A program made the position numbers and the translations under genes. Below, one piece after another: positions 33,285-44,436 of a DNA stretch of 64,000 bases (positions are counted from its first letter, which is position 1; every line of letters starts with the position of its first letter). The DNA is from Trichobilharzia regenti (taxonomy: Eukaryota > Platyhelminthes > Trematoda > Strigeidida > Schistosomatidae), in the NCBI GenBank assembly GCA_944472135.2, contig OX235263.1, positions 14,243,517 to 14,307,516 of the forward strand, written 5' to 3'. The notes under the pieces are model-generated. The model saw only the letters and a program-made list of their open reading frames with translations, had not been told where the DNA came from and ran no database searches.

Positions 33285-33545
33285 AGTAGAAGTGGTTGAA
33301 TAATTTTCTTTTGTATGCACAGTTCTGGTTCTTCCAACTGAATGGCTAGGGCCTCTGGAATGCAAAAAAGACGGAATTGTACTGTCTTTGGATGGTTGTT
33401 CTTCACTTTGTAGATTACTTTGAAGCAGGAGACGTTTGTTGAGATGGAATGACCAGTGTTGACAAGATGTTCGATTATTGCACTCCTTATACGGCCACTA
33501 CTTCTTTCTGCAGCTACGCTGGATAGTGTTCTTTTTTTATTATTT
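33285..33545 (-). mobile_element. Penelope-like GIY-YIG C-terminal half, open frame
   Basis: An uninterrupted minus frame reads SSVAAERSSGRIRSAIIEHL, VNTGHSISTNVSCFKVIYKV, KNNHPKTVQFRLFCIPEALA, ending LEEPELCIQKKIIQPL. It matches the second half of the PLE endonuclease and is enclosed by a 290-bp inverted repeat. The catalytic N-terminal half is missing. Confidence 0.8.
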
Positions 33546-33573
33546 TATTATTATATTATTCTGTTATATTTTA

Positions 33574-33867
33574 TTATATTATTTTGTTTCCATGTACACC
33601 CTGAGCACTACTCTTTCATCAAACTATTCACGCTATCACGTAACTCATATTTAACAATCATTTATGACGACCCATCACTTTTTTTACTATCCTCGTATAT
33701 CAACATCTAATTCACCTGAAAATACTAATTGTATTTTCGTTTGACAAATTTAATGTACACACACATACATACAAAACAACCATATATGCATTTGCGATTG
33801 TACAGCTATCAAAATGAATATGCTGTCGAAAAAAGACTCTTCGCTGAACTACTGGTCTTCTGTCTAT
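33574..33867 (-). repeat. Right arm of large PLE-flanking inverted repeat
   Basis: Reverse complement of 32897-33187. The inner boundary lies at a TATTATTTTG..low-complexity ATT stretch. Confidence 0.9.
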
Positions 33868-33879
33868 TGATGTTCGAAT

Positions 33880-34679
33880 GGGAATTTTTCATGAATTAAA
33901 ATAATTTAAGCCAGAGATATGCATGCAGTAAGAGAAAGTTATTCATCTGTCAAGAATACAAAACAAAAAAAAATAATTTGTGACTACGCTAGATGAATTT
34001 TATTTTTAAGAATTTTATGGGTTTTTCTGTCTTTACTTTTACAATTAAGCGCCTGTTAGACATGGCTGAAATTCTTGACTCTCAAGTGTGTAGATTTAGT
34101 TTGATTGTAATAACTTCTTGAACAAATATCGATTTTTTCAAATATTAAATCTGATAGAAGACACAAAAATGAGATAGTATCATTCTGTTTTAATTAGAGA
34201 CTTCCAGGGCTATTTTATTAAAAGAAGGTTTTTAAAAATTGATAATAATTTGCTTTGTTCCAAAACAGTACTTGTGATACAGAATGGAATTCTCAGAATT
34301 TCACTACATACAGTATTGCATCCAGTTAGTACATTAACAATAAATAAAATTCTACATAGATTAAGGGTAATATCACTTCGTTTTGACAACAACATATTAG
34401 CATGTCGGTAGCAAAGCCAAAATAGAACAGAGTGTTTGAAGGTGTTAGAAAAGTATATAATAGTATATTTACTGGCGTAAGCGGTAACGAAACGATCGAG
34501 ATAGATAAACAGAGTGTGGAAGAACGAAGAAGAATGTTTTAAGTAGAGTCTGTAGGGAAGCGAGAAACAAAACTGCCCATAACGGCAAAATAGAGAAAAG
34601 GACGTTGAAAAGACGAGATCCGGTTATTCTACTGACTATTTAATGAGTTATAGATATCACTCCTAATGCTTTGTTTATT
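33880..34679. other. No recognised feature
   Basis: AT-rich; no exon, RNA or clear element. Confidence 0.4.
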
Positions 34680-34825
34680 GCACAGAACACCTCTCTAAGC
34701 CAGTAATAAGACTGATGAACAGGTAATGTTGGGTATGAGGCTAACTAAATTCATCTCGTAAAAATAAATACCACTGCTAATGAAACTTCAAGCCCATATG
34801 TTCCACTGGTAACGTAAAGGAATGA
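34680..34825 (+). repeat. SINE-T 3' half
   Basis: Body TAAGCCAGTAATAAGAC, GAGGCTAACTAAATTC, AAAAATAAATACCACTGCT and tail ATGTTCCACTGGTAACGTAA. Confidence 0.75.
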
Positions 34826-35139
34826 AAAAAGAAAATTTCTTTGTTCGTAGAAATACATTATTTCTGAATTATTTCTACGTTTCAAAGCCATTTATTTGCT
34901 AAAAGCCAACAGTCCAGTTGAGTACACGCGTGTTTCCTCCTTTTTTTATGACTTGTCAGCTGAATGCAACCGCATACCCAGTGAATGACATTTTAATTGT
35001 GACTGAAAACCAGCATCAGCTGCTTCAATGATGAAGTGTCATCGACTTTTCTAAAGAGCTAGTACATTCGCCTTTGTGATGTACTGTCGATATATGCATG
35101 TATGTGTATTTATATGTACTTGACCTAGTTTTTTTTTCC

Positions 35140-35375
35140 TTTCCTTCGCCTAACATAGGACTCTGGGCTTGAAACCTTGCAGTTTTAGTGCCTGTGATAT
35201 TACTTCTAAGAGGTGGGATTACTAGCCTAACCAAAGTCCTTTTTACTTTCTCAAACTTATCATCCATCGACTAGTGAAGTAGGCGTGACTTAGGAGTATG
35301 TTGGTTGAGAATGTAACTAGGATTAGGCTCATGGTTAGTCAGTATTATACTACTGAAATACGGAAGCATATTTGA
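35140..35375 (-). repeat. SINE-T, diverged
   Basis: Minus-strand tail (AACATAGGACTCTGGGCTTG), body GGTGGGATTACTAGCC, and a decayed tRNA-like head ending near 35370. Confidence 0.6.
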
Positions 35376-35519
35376 CCGAAGTGCTCAATCTCATTTTGAG
35401 ATTACATAGTAGTACTGAGACAATTGTTGAAGAAGACTTAATACTAGTATGAACGTAAAAGAATGCAAGAAAATATCTTATGCAGAGTGAATTAGCAGTT
35501 TGCGAATGAAATGCTCGTC

Positions 35520-35712
35520 AAATACACACCTAGCTAGGGTTCGAGTCCTGCACTTCTGAACCTTGCCTATTCAGTCGTGAGCCAGGAAAAGCGAAGAAGT
35601 CGTGTGAGGGGCTAACAACTCTACCCCCTTAAATACAACACCGTCACTGCTAAAACTTCACAGCTTCAATCTTGAACCTTATGTTCCTCCAGGATCCCAT
35701 AGAAACAGTAAC
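35520..35712 (+). repeat. SINE-T, 5' truncated
   Basis: Box B GGTTCGAGTCCTGC at 35538-35551, body GTGAGCCAGGAAAAGCG, GGGGCTAACAACTC and tail TTATGTTCCTCCAGGATCCC. Confidence 0.7.
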
Positions 35713-36420
35713 AAATTTATGCAAAAGTCTCTCTCTCTCTACATTAAGGCGTGTAAAAGCGATTACGTAAAGAAAGATAGTTTCTAATGGAATTATTATA
35801 CCACTGTATTTTTTTCTTAATGTCCGTTTGAACATCTCTCTGAAGTGCAGCAGTAAAAGTTACCATACTTCAGAAAACCTCGTATAAGAGAAGAAGAAAA
35901 ACTAGAAGAACTAACTGCGAGGAGACAATTTTGAATGTGGGTGTAAGAGAAGAAAAAAGGAGAAGAATTTCATGGAGTCGACGGTTCTAGAAGACCATAA
36001 AAACTGAATACATCGGTGCACAGGAGAAACATTTTTTGATCTTATCATCAAGTATCTCTCTCTAATCACTGGTTATTGCCACCTTCAAAGACTCCAGTCA
36101 GACACTATATTCCTCTATCACAGTGGTTCAGAAAAATAGTTGAATTATTCATGAGCTAAGTTACTCTTTGAGGTATTTACTCGTTTGTTTGATGAATACA
36201 TGATTCAATTAAAAATTTACAAGAAGCATCTTGAAATGAATTCTACTCATGGAATCAAGACAGGCGTATTTTTCTTAATTGAAAAGAATAGAGGCAGGAC
36301 AGCATTTTATACTATATTTGGTTTGAGTAATAAAAAAGCCTTGACGTAATCATTATGATCTTAAATAATAATGTGCGCATTAGTTAACTGGATTACTACC
36401 TTCTTAAAACTCATATATGC
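35713..36420. other. No recognised feature
   Basis: AT-rich with a GAAGAAG-rich patch near 35890-35960. No supported exon. Confidence 0.35.
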
Positions 36421-36421
36421 A

Positions 36422-36422
<1 letters not shown>

Positions 36423-36452
<30 letters not shown>
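36423..36452. repeat. (AT)n microsatellite
   Basis: About 15 AT units directly left of an HH1 outer end. Confidence 0.9.
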
Positions 36453-36455
<3 letters not shown>

Positions 36456-36473
36456 CTTTCAGGCACGTTAGGA

Positions 36474-36616
36474 TATTCAAGTGTTGGTTTGTAGGGATTT
36501 CATTGGTTACAGGATTTCATCATGAGCTGTCATTAGTTAGAGAACCATTGGAAAACCTGGGAGTACTGGAAAGCTGTTTCGTCCTAGTTTGGGACTCTAC
36601 AGCAGTATTAGTTTAT
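36474..36616 (-). repeat. HH1 outer end plus ribozyme, truncated
   Basis: Outer end (TTCAAGTGTTGGTTTGTAGG, CATGAGCTGTCATTAG) and a ribozyme block at 36563-36607. The ribozyme core reads CTGTAGA (A6 to U) with stem II GTCCCAAACTAGGAC and GAAA intact, and stem III altered (CAGCTTTC). The promoter part is missing. Confidence 0.75.
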
Positions 36617-36654
36617 CTGTAGTGAACATTTCAACCGTGCCTAATTTTCTAGTT

Positions 36655-36790
36655 CTCTAGTTTTCTAGCCAGTCCTAAGCCAGGGGAGAGAAGGGATGTT
36701 TTGGAGTGGGGACTAGCGACCCTGCCTCAGAAAGCCAAACTGTTTGCTACAGAAAATTTGAAGCATAATAAAGTATATAAAAAGGGAGAC
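36655..36790 (+). repeat. SINE-T remnant
   Basis: Weak similarity to the body: CTAGCCAGTCCTAAGCCAGG, GACTAGCGACCCTGCC and ACAGAAAATTTGAAGC. Confidence 0.4.
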
Positions 36791-36894
36791 TTAATCCTGT
36801 GCAGGAATTAGGGTCGAACAGTGACCTTGCTCACGCCAAGCAAAATATTAAGTTGCGTAATTCTGGAGAGAAAAAGACATGCACGAGATGCAGA

Positions 36895-37165
36895 ACTCCA
36901 ACCAGAAGAAGGTGGATTCCAGCCATTGGTTTTTACCGTCACGAGGACCCTAACCACTTAGGAAGTCTACACGTTCCCACGTAACTCGCTCAAACTAACT
37001 GTATCATTGATATAAGAATAAAACTTCTACACTGTGGTAAAGTGTAATTCTCTAATGGGTAAATTTTGTTCAAACTAAGTGTTGTGGATTTCACTGACTG
37101 GTGTCAAGTTTTGGTTTGACCACCAGTGGGCCTTTTCCAGCCTGACCCTATATCAGCTAACATTG
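36895..37165 (-). mobile_element. LINE-B fragment interrupted by a PLE terminal-repeat piece
   Basis: Minus-strand LINE-B at 36895-37000 (CTTCCTAAGTGGTTAGGGTC-type) and 37085-37165 (GTTTTGGTTTGACCACCAGT, CCTTTTCCAGCC). Between them, 37008-37072 matches the PLE pLTR start at 44190-44250 (ATATAAGAATAAAAC, GTGTAATTC..ATGGGTAAAT). Confidence 0.6.
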
Positions 37166-37169
37166 CCCA

Positions 37170-37600
37170 TTGTCGAGAAGAACAGCGCACAGAATTCACA
37201 CTCACATTGTCTGCACCCAAAAAGTTCATGTTTAAACAAAAATCTTCTTCGTATAGCATGTCAAAATAGTTGCGTAATAAAGACAAGAGAAGAATAAAAC
37301 GACTAACAGTGTAGCAAGTTTAATTCAAATCACAGAAAGAACAGACAAGAAAAGTTACACTAAATCAGAAAAAAGCAGGAAAGGTTAAAGACAAAGATTA
37401 CGTAATTAAATGCAATAGAGGGAGAAAGTGGAGACATCTAGTCACCAGAATAAGGTAAGACTGATAACTACATCTCTCTGAATACATCAATCGCCTTTTC
37501 AGGATTTTAATAGCTGATAAAGTGAACACGTACGTAGCATAAGAAATGAACTTGGGCACTATGTCAGAGTATAATTCCATTACGAAGAAAATTTATTTTT
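37170..37600. other. No recognised feature
   Basis: AT-rich, nothing supported. Confidence 0.35.
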
Positions 37601-37604
37601 TTAC

Positions 37605-37975
37605 AGGTTTGAACACGGATTGATCTCAGTTAGAAAACCATTGGAATCCACCAGGACAGCTGTTTCACCTTAGTTTGGGAATCACTGGTAGTACGCACCC
37701 ACTGGAGTTCAAATCCAGGACCTTCCGGTCACAAGCCAAGCTACTTCGTATACCATTCAGCCACTGGGATCCAATACAATGGATAACCGATGAATTCTAA
37801 CTTCTACGAATTCATGACAACTTCTCCTAGATGCATACTGCCGATGATTCCTAAACTATGATGAAACAGCTGTTTGGTACTCTCTGGTGGATTCCAATGG
37901 TTCTCTGACTGATAGACCAATCCGTTGTCAAACCCGTAAAGACAAATCTAAGCCCTACAAACCAATTCATGAAAA
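37605..37975. repeat. HH1 palindrome, subfamily with GGATTGATCTC end
   Basis: The left minus arm lacks the first part of the ribozyme stem I. The right plus arm has a relic core CCGATGA, GAAACAGCTG and stem I GGTACTC. Centre near 37805-37845. Outer ends GGTTTGAACACGGATTGATC / GACCAATCCGTTGTCAAACC mirror each other. Confidence 0.75.
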
Positions 37976-38390
37976 TTCATTTTGATAAAGTTTCACAGTG
38001 TTATACATAATCATATACGTATAGTATCACTATGGAAATAGGTAAATAGTTTCACAAAGCTTTTTCAAGGATGCATATATATTTCGTGATAAGCCTGATC
38101 TGATATACACATGCACACATGAACTACCTGTGTGTGTGTGTTTGCATGTGCAAATCTTTCAGCAAAGTCGAAATCCACTTGATAACTTACTAGCTACCCT
38201 TTTGTGTTATAACAGCTGTTTCTTTAGTTTATGATAAGCAATGGGAAGTGTATCACTAAGAAGTTATGCATCACTTAAATAACTGCTTGAGATATATATG
38301 TGTGTATTCATACATATGTGTAATGGTATTATAAAGATAGAAAAGCTATAAAAAAGGCGTAAGTTTAAAAAATGCGAAGTGGAAAATGGA
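37976..38390. other. No recognised feature; TG/CA patch
   Basis: A TGTGTGTGTGTG patch at 38130-38142, otherwise AT-rich. Confidence 0.35.
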
Positions 38391-38418
38391 GGCAGGGAGG
38401 GAGGGTTAGGGGGTTAGG
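38391..38418 (+). other. G-rich tract, possible G-quadruplex
   Basis: Runs of three or more G recur (GGGAGGGAGGGTTAGGGGG) with telomere-like GGGTTAGG units. Four G-tracts with short loops satisfy the usual G-quadruplex pattern. Confidence 0.55.
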
Positions 38419-38789
38419 AAGAGAGAAGAAACAAGGAGAGATTTTACAGCTGTTACAAAACTCTTCTTTCAAGAAGAACAAGTTGCTATGCCTTCAAAGC
38501 AACATGATGTAATTTAGATGATTCATGATTATCATTCTAATTTCACTGTTGTTTTTTTTGTAAATCATTAATATCTAATGTTCTCTTGAATAGATTATAC
38601 AGAAATTAATATTAACGAAAATTTTGGTTGGAATGTTTTATTCGTGATGGATAAACTATCACCCTACAAGATATACTTGTAGGTCCTGAGAGGCTGACAG
38701 AGGATTGAATTGGAAGGCAGTGAGAAGTGGTCAAACGAAAATACGATGAAACTCGACGGAATATTTGAATATTGAATTCAATCATGCAG

Positions 38790-39005
38790 GATGTTGTGAG
38801 CTACATGACTGGGTCTCTCTAAAACATTGTCGATTAGACTAAGAATTCTTCTGGATGATGTAAAACCATGCAATCCAGAATCGGTGAGCATAGGTTTAGT
38901 TAAATGTCTATATAACTGGGCCAAGACCTTAACTAACGAAACAATAATTTTTAAACAGTTGCCTACTTTAAGAGGATAGTTGTGGACTACACTGACTCCT
39001 AGTTT
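38790..39005 (+). mobile_element. Penelope-like RT thumb fragment
   Basis: The frame includes ESVSIGLVKCLYNWAKTLTN followed by ETIIFKQL, matching the PLE thumb (GLVKCLYNRA..LT). It abuts the LINE-B copy to the right. Confidence 0.6.
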
Positions 39006-39009
39006 AGAA

Positions 39010-39895
39010 ATAGGGAGTGAAATGATAGAGTTAGTTGACCGCTTCATTTATTTGGGAAGTACCATCAGCCAGCTCCAACGGGTTGATCTCCGACGAAATC
39101 TCAGCACGGATACAGAGAGCTAGTTTCGCATATACCAGTTTATGCTGTCTCTGGCGTAGACGTGATATCCGGCTGGATGTCGACTAAAGGGCGGGTGTAC
39201 TGCTCATCAGTCCGCCCCGTCCTCCCTTATGACTGTGAGACCTAGCCATTGAGAGTGGAAGACATGAAGAAGATGGCTAGCTGTCTTCGATCATAGGTGC
39301 CTGCAGTCTATCCCCCGTGTGAAGTGGTATAATAAGGTGAGCAATATCGAGGTTAGGCCTCGGTCGAGTTCTAGGTAAACAGGGGAAATCAATCGACGAG
39401 GCTATGAAGCTACATCGACTGAGATGGTTAGGACATGTGTTACATATCCTAGTCATCGTCTTCTTTGACAACAAGCAATGTTAGCTGACAAGGCGTCAGG
39501 TTGGAAAAGAGCTAGTGGTGGTCAAACCGAAACACGGCCTCACCAGTCAATGAAATCTACAAGAGTTAGTCTAAGCCACGTAGGAAGGTGTAGACTGGCT
39601 TCCTGGTTTGGGTCCTCGGGACGGTGAAAACCAATGGTTGGAAACAATTGGTGACATGACTCAAAATCGTTCTCAATGACTGGCGCAGATGCATCCACTC
39701 CTTGTGACTTGTGATTTCCAATGAAACTGTTTCGCTCTTCGTTATTACTATTCCTTTGTCTCATACCTCTGTTTACTGTCTCTATTATGCATTTCTTGTG
39801 CTTTCTTCTCCTACTTTGCTTGCTACATGGAGTGTGGCGACTTGAACTGTGGCACATATATGCAAAGTTCTATGTCGAAAAGAGACAGTTGTGAA
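39010..39895 (+). mobile_element. LINE-B copy
   Basis: Broken frames give VDRFIYLGSTISQLQRVDLR, SLMTV..CETWPL-like, AVFDHRCLQSI, HRLRWLGHVLHI, QAMLADKASGWKRASGGQTE, WGPRDGENQWLET and MTQNRSQW. The order matches the RT C-terminus of an RTE-like LINE different from LINE-A. The 3' end is GTGTGGCGACTTGAACTG..GCAAAGTTCTATG. Confidence 0.8.
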
Positions 39896-40084
39896 TTTAC
39901 ACTTTCAGAAATCGATACACTTTGTGTGCGTGTACACACACACCTTAGAGTTGATTGTAAAATGACTGTAGAGAAGCATAAAATTTGATAAGTCATTTCT
40001 TCGGGTTGTGAGTAAGATATTATTCTTGACTATATCTTCTTACTTCTTTCATAAATGTTTAACCATAACACGTAAAGGTCATTG

Positions 40085-40592
40085 TTATTAGCCTTGTTTC
40101 CCTGGGTTCGAAGTGAAACATAGGACTTCAGCGGCACGTCTTCACTTTGTTCTATTTCTTGTGAGCCTACTTAGCTGGTCTGATGATTGCCCACAGTCTC
40201 TCATTTCCTCCTCCAACGATCTTCTCCATGTTACCCTCACTGCCAGGCACCATTCTTTATGTATGACTTGCTATGTAACCCAATGGTCTCCTCAGCGTGT
40301 CTGATCCACCCCCTATACCTGATCCCTGGTTGCTTATTCTTTCTGGCTATCCTATCTTCAATATGAACAAAAACAGTTATTGGTAAAAGTCTGCAACCTG
40401 TTCGGAATGCTTTCCGTGAAGCGAATGCCAAGTTTCTAGCCCATATATAGAAGAACTGAATGACTTAAGATTCGTGTTTATAATCCAAAACTTGTTCTTT
40501 TATATGATTACAGAAGATCTTCATGCTGTTTTAAAATGTTGAATGAGTACCTTGCCTTCCTGATTTTTGCCTTGACATCTTCATCCCTGTCG

Positions 40593-40632
<40 letters not shown>

Positions 40633-40965
40633 CCCGCCTGCCTGCCTGCCTGCCTGCCTGTAATAGAGACGATGCTTCCTTGATCATTGCAGCAAGTAAC
40701 CTCTTTCCGCTGATAGTGATTGGTATTGGTTGTTCTTGCTAGTCCATGGGTATCTACATCACCTTAGTTTTCTCTATGTTCGCCTGGAGTCCTGTCTGCG
40801 CTGCTGCCTTCTTCAGCCACTTTGGTCGGTTTTACGATATTGAACATAAATCATCTACGTGCGAAATCCAGATCTTCAAGAGTCTTTTAATTGGTCTAAC
40901 TTACTTAGGCCTTCGCACTCCTCACGCATAGTGTAACACATGATCCATTCCACCACAAATAGCAG
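40085..40965 (-). mobile_element. LINE-A, minus copy with tetranucleotide expansion
   Basis: Minus strand: tail GAAACAAGGC/TTCGAACCCAGG near 40100-40110 lacks an intact hairpin. Then follow the C-terminal RT blocks (ACQKEW-like), the segment corresponding to SIVSTTGG replaced by a (GCCT)n run at 40588-40660, and an upstream FADD region near 40840-40900. Many stops. Confidence 0.75.
40588..40660. repeat. (GCCT)n microsatellite inside LINE-A
   Basis: About 18 units of GCCT with one CGCC interruption. The parental LINE-A has a single TCCGCCTGTAGTTGAGACG at this place (compare 19786-19804), so the array grew from a CCGCCTG seed. Confidence 0.92.
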
Positions 40966-41455
40966 TATCATCGTTAATAATAGACAGTCTAGGTAAAGGT
41001 TATAAAACGCTTCATATGACTAAAACAACTATTCAAAGGCAAAGTTCAACAATAGCATCCCAGGAGTGCAAACGCACGAGTGACATTCAGCTAACTAATC
41101 ATAAAAATGAGGAATGTTTGTTCAAAAAATGATGAAAATTGACAAGAAAATGCTTGAAAACGCACTAATCAGGTTATCTTTCTCTGTCATGGCTTAAAAA
41201 TACGTCCAACTTATAACGAGGAGTATCAGTTGCTAAGTTAGACTAGTTTATGTACATGTCGTATACACCGAGATGACTACAGATAAACTGTTTTTGTGAA
41301 TCGTCTATTTCGCTCATCCTGCTTACAGTCTTCCAAAACAGCTCTCGGTTGATTAATTATGGTTTTCAGCAGGAGGACAGACGACTGCTTAGCAGGGAAA
41401 CGTGGATAATAAAATAAATTACGGTAAATGACATCAGCTGTAAACCTATCCTCAA
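40966..41455. other. No recognised feature
   Basis: A 70-codon minus frame (41277-41489) runs into the telomere-like tract; no family recognised. Confidence 0.35.
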
Positions 41456-41460
41456 TCGTA

Positions 41461-41555
41461 CCCGTAAGCTTAACCCTGACCCTAATCATAACCCGTAATT
41501 ATAACTTTGATCCTAACCCTAACCCCAATACTTACCTTAACCCTAATCCCAATCC
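41461..41555. repeat. Interstitial telomere-like tract
   Basis: Degenerate CCCTAA repeats: AACCCTGACCCTAATC, then CCTAACCCTAACCCC and TTAACCCTAATCCC. The unit matches the complement of the TTAGGG telomere repeat used by schistosomes. Confidence 0.75.
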
Positions 41556-41559
41556 GAAC

Positions 41560-42364
41560 GAGCTATTAACACATTGTCCAAACAGTACTTAAAAACATGA
41601 TCTAGGTGAAACTTGCTCTTAAGTTGATGAATAGCGTTGATATTTCAGCTATGATAAATAGCAGATGCTGTTAGCCAACGATTAGCATGTGTTCAAGGTC
41701 ATTGGAGCGTTCACACTTATGGGACGCTAATGTTGAACTTCACCGATGCAAATACCTTCACCTTAAACATTCATTAATTATGTGCTGTTACTGTGCTGTC
41801 CCCAACAAACAGAGGATCCAGATTCAGAGGGGTATTTCCTCAAAACACTCTTTTTGTTTACTTTCCTAAAATACTTCACAAATGTTTCATATTATTTCTT
41901 CTAACACTTCAAGTTCTAGACAAAAAAGGAGATTTGAAATAATTAAGGTCATGATAAGTGATTGAAACCTTTAACCTTTTCATAATTCCGCTTCCATCTG
42001 TGATAAAATTTTATGAATTGATTGAATGAAAACATTTGGTTTGATAATTATGAAGAAAAATATTTTCATATTCTAGCCTAGCTGAGAAAAGAAATCACTA
42101 GTGTTGATGAACCAACATCCAAGCAGTAATTTTTGATGAATAATGTGCAATAAAAATGGGATTAAATAATTAAAATAATTATTATTTAGCATAACTCTAA
42201 TGGACTTATAAAAATAAAGATTCTTCTGAAGCATTTGAAGCGTGGATCACAACTTTTGAAGCACGAAAACTCGGTGTGGATGTCCGATGCCATCGTGGAA
42301 AGTGACATTCTAGTATAAATGATTCATGGTAACAGTTTGCCAACTCATGAATATATCTCAGAAT
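41560..42364. other. No recognised feature
   Basis: AT-rich, nothing supported. Confidence 0.35.
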
Positions 42365-42602
42365 GCTTCGGTGGTTCAGTGATACGAGGCTGACCAACCA
42401 CGCATATGGCCCGAGATTCGATCGTCTACCAACACACTTCTACACCTCATTCAGTCGTTAGTAGGACCGCGAATGTAGGAAAGTCGATGCTTGAGCTAGC
42501 AAGCCCACCCTATGAAAAAGAAAACCACTGATACTGAAATTCCAATGCTCAAGCTTGACGTCCTAATTCCTATTCGGAATGCAGAGGAATAAAAAGAAAA
42601 CT
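42365..42602 (+). repeat. SINE-T, full length but diverged
   Basis: Head with box A GGTGGTTCAGTGATACG, box B relic AGATTCGATCG, body TACACCTCATTCAGTCG, CTAGCAAGCCCACCC, and tail TCAAGCTTGACGTCC..GAATGCAGAGGAAT. Confidence 0.7.
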
Positions 42603-43020
42603 ATTTCAGATAGTCTAAACATCATTTCATTCCAGTATGGATGAAATTTGAAATAAAATCTTATCTAAAATAGAATTATAATCTACCACAGTATCCAAGT
42701 TTTATATTTATATCAATAGTAAACATCCTTTAAGTCAATCTTTTGCTCTCCTTCTAATTAAGCGTGATTACGGCTGATAAAATCAAATCAAGCTGGGTAG
42801 GTGATGTGTTGATAAAAGGAGGGTGGTCTAGATGTGTCACTGGAGCTCTTAATTTCACTCCGAAAGTAAACAAATGAATAATGACATAACATAAAAAAGA
42901 ATCGGTTCATATCTTCAATGATTTGAATTATCTGAAAAAAAATGTTTAAGCTGTAGACTTTAAAGACTGTCTTGGTTTTACATTCATACGTGTTAAATGA
43001 TATAGAAATATAAATTTTTT
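42603..43020. other. No recognised feature
   Basis: AT-rich, nothing supported. Confidence 0.35.
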
Positions 43021-43021
43021 C

Positions 43022-43202
43022 CAATTAGGAAACCACTGCGAAGCCTGAGAGTACTGTACAGCTGTTTCGTCGGCCGGGTTTTGGACTCTTCATCAGCACG
43101 CACCCACCTCAGAAGTTTCGAACCCACGACCTTCTGGTCAAAAGGCGCGTTTGTAGAGCATTGAGCCACTGATGTCAGCTCATGATGAAATCCTTCATAT
43201 AT
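43022..43202 (-). repeat. HH1 copy, rearranged
   Basis: Minus ribozyme block near 43052-43100 (core ATGAAGA; GAAACAGCTGTACAGTAC kept), box B complement GTTTCGAACCCACG, box A near 43160. A second outer end (GATGTCAGCTCATGATG) in plus orientation follows directly, so the palindrome centre is deleted. A (TA)n run lies at 43197-43214. Confidence 0.75.
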
Positions 43203-43211
43203 ATATATATA

Positions 43212-43800
43212 TATCCTGTTATAGGTGGTATAAAAATGTGCGAAATACTGAGGTGAGGCATCGGCTGAATGCTAGGTAAGGAAGGAAAGAAAATCAATCG
43301 ACAAGGTTGTGAATCAGCTGCATCAGGTGAGACGGTTAGGACTTGTATTACGCTTGCTTAGGCATCGCCCTCCCGGAAGAAAAGCAGTGCTATCTGGCAG
43401 GATGTATCAGACTGTAAAACAGCAAGTGGTGGTCAACCCAAAACCAACATGGCTTCATCTGTCAATGAAATCCATAACAGTTAGTTTAAGCCAGCCAAGT
43501 AGGAAGGTGTTGACTGCCAGTCTGTTCGAGAGTCCTTGAGATGATAAGAACCAGTGAAGGTTAGAGACAATCGGCGATTTGGCTGAAAATCGTTGTCAAT
43601 GGGGACAGGGAGATGCATTCAGTATTTGTGATGACTTCTCATTTTCAATAAAACTCTATTGTTCCTCAATATTACTATTCTTTTACTGTCACAATTCTCT
43701 CCGTCTTAACTCTCTTCTCCTGCTTTATGTTCTGAATGGTAACAGCGTGGCAACTCGAAATGTTGCGTATGTGTGCAAAGTTTTATGTTGTACACAATGA
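43212..43800 (+). mobile_element. LINE-B copy
   Basis: GTGGTATAAAAATGTGCGAA, RTCITLA-like LGLVLRLLRHRPP (from GHVLRMP.HRLP), GSGRMYQTVKQQVVVNPKPT and the 3' region to GTGCAAAGTTTTATGTTG. Confidence 0.7.
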
Positions 43801-44224
43801 TTCATATCAGATAGTCGTGTCTAGCTGTTGATCACCATAATAATAATTTATGATGTTCAGTTGCTACGAAAGTGTAATCTAATCAACAAATTTCCATTTC
43901 TGCCGTCTGAGATACTCAATTTCTGTATATTTTAATCCTCTTAAAGTAAGCCGTTACACGCAAAGGATACAAGTACAAAACTACTAGATTTTGTACCAGT
44001 TATGATGTCAAATTCATTACAGATTGATTTCTCCACTCATACTAAATAACGGTCGTTTTTCTACTCAGTAACTTTTAGTAATAATTGAAAGGAACACAGA
44101 AAGATTGAATATTAAAACGCGAAATGCAATCAACTGCCAAATATTTCAGTCTCGAGTCTGACCATAACCGAGATTGACACTTCACTGATATAAGAATAAA
44201 ACGTGTGCGCAGGGGTAGAGTGTA

Positions 44225-44396
44225 ATTCCATTATGGGTAAATTTTGTTTTGATAAAATCTCACAGTGTTATACAGTAATGTTTACTGATGACCACGTTTC
44301 GAGCACAATTTATTACTGCTCATAATCATACCGAGGTACTCACACGACTTCCTAACCTCATTTATATAGTTCCATTATTTTTCACTTGATTCGATT
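44225..44396 (-). repeat. Left inverted pLTR of a PLE unit
   Basis: Mirrors 45164-45334. Contains GACCACGTTTCGAGCAC..GCTCATAATCAT, the conserved hairpin plus CGAAAC on the minus strand. Confidence 0.85.
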
Positions 44397-44436
44397 GATT
44401 GATTAAACTTTAATTCATCTCATCCGTTATCTGTCT

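Noticed and set aside
33456..33710. 84-codon plus frame
   Set aside because: Spans low-complexity ATT sequence and the right arm of the inverted repeat; the real PLE frame is on the other strand.
39540..39857. 105-codon minus frame, similar to minus frames at 29829 and 18410
   Set aside because: Antisense shadow of the LINE-B 3' end; similarity comes from the repeat.
40536..40742. Protein with PACL repeats
   Set aside because: Translation of a (GCCT)n microsatellite inside a LINE-A copy.
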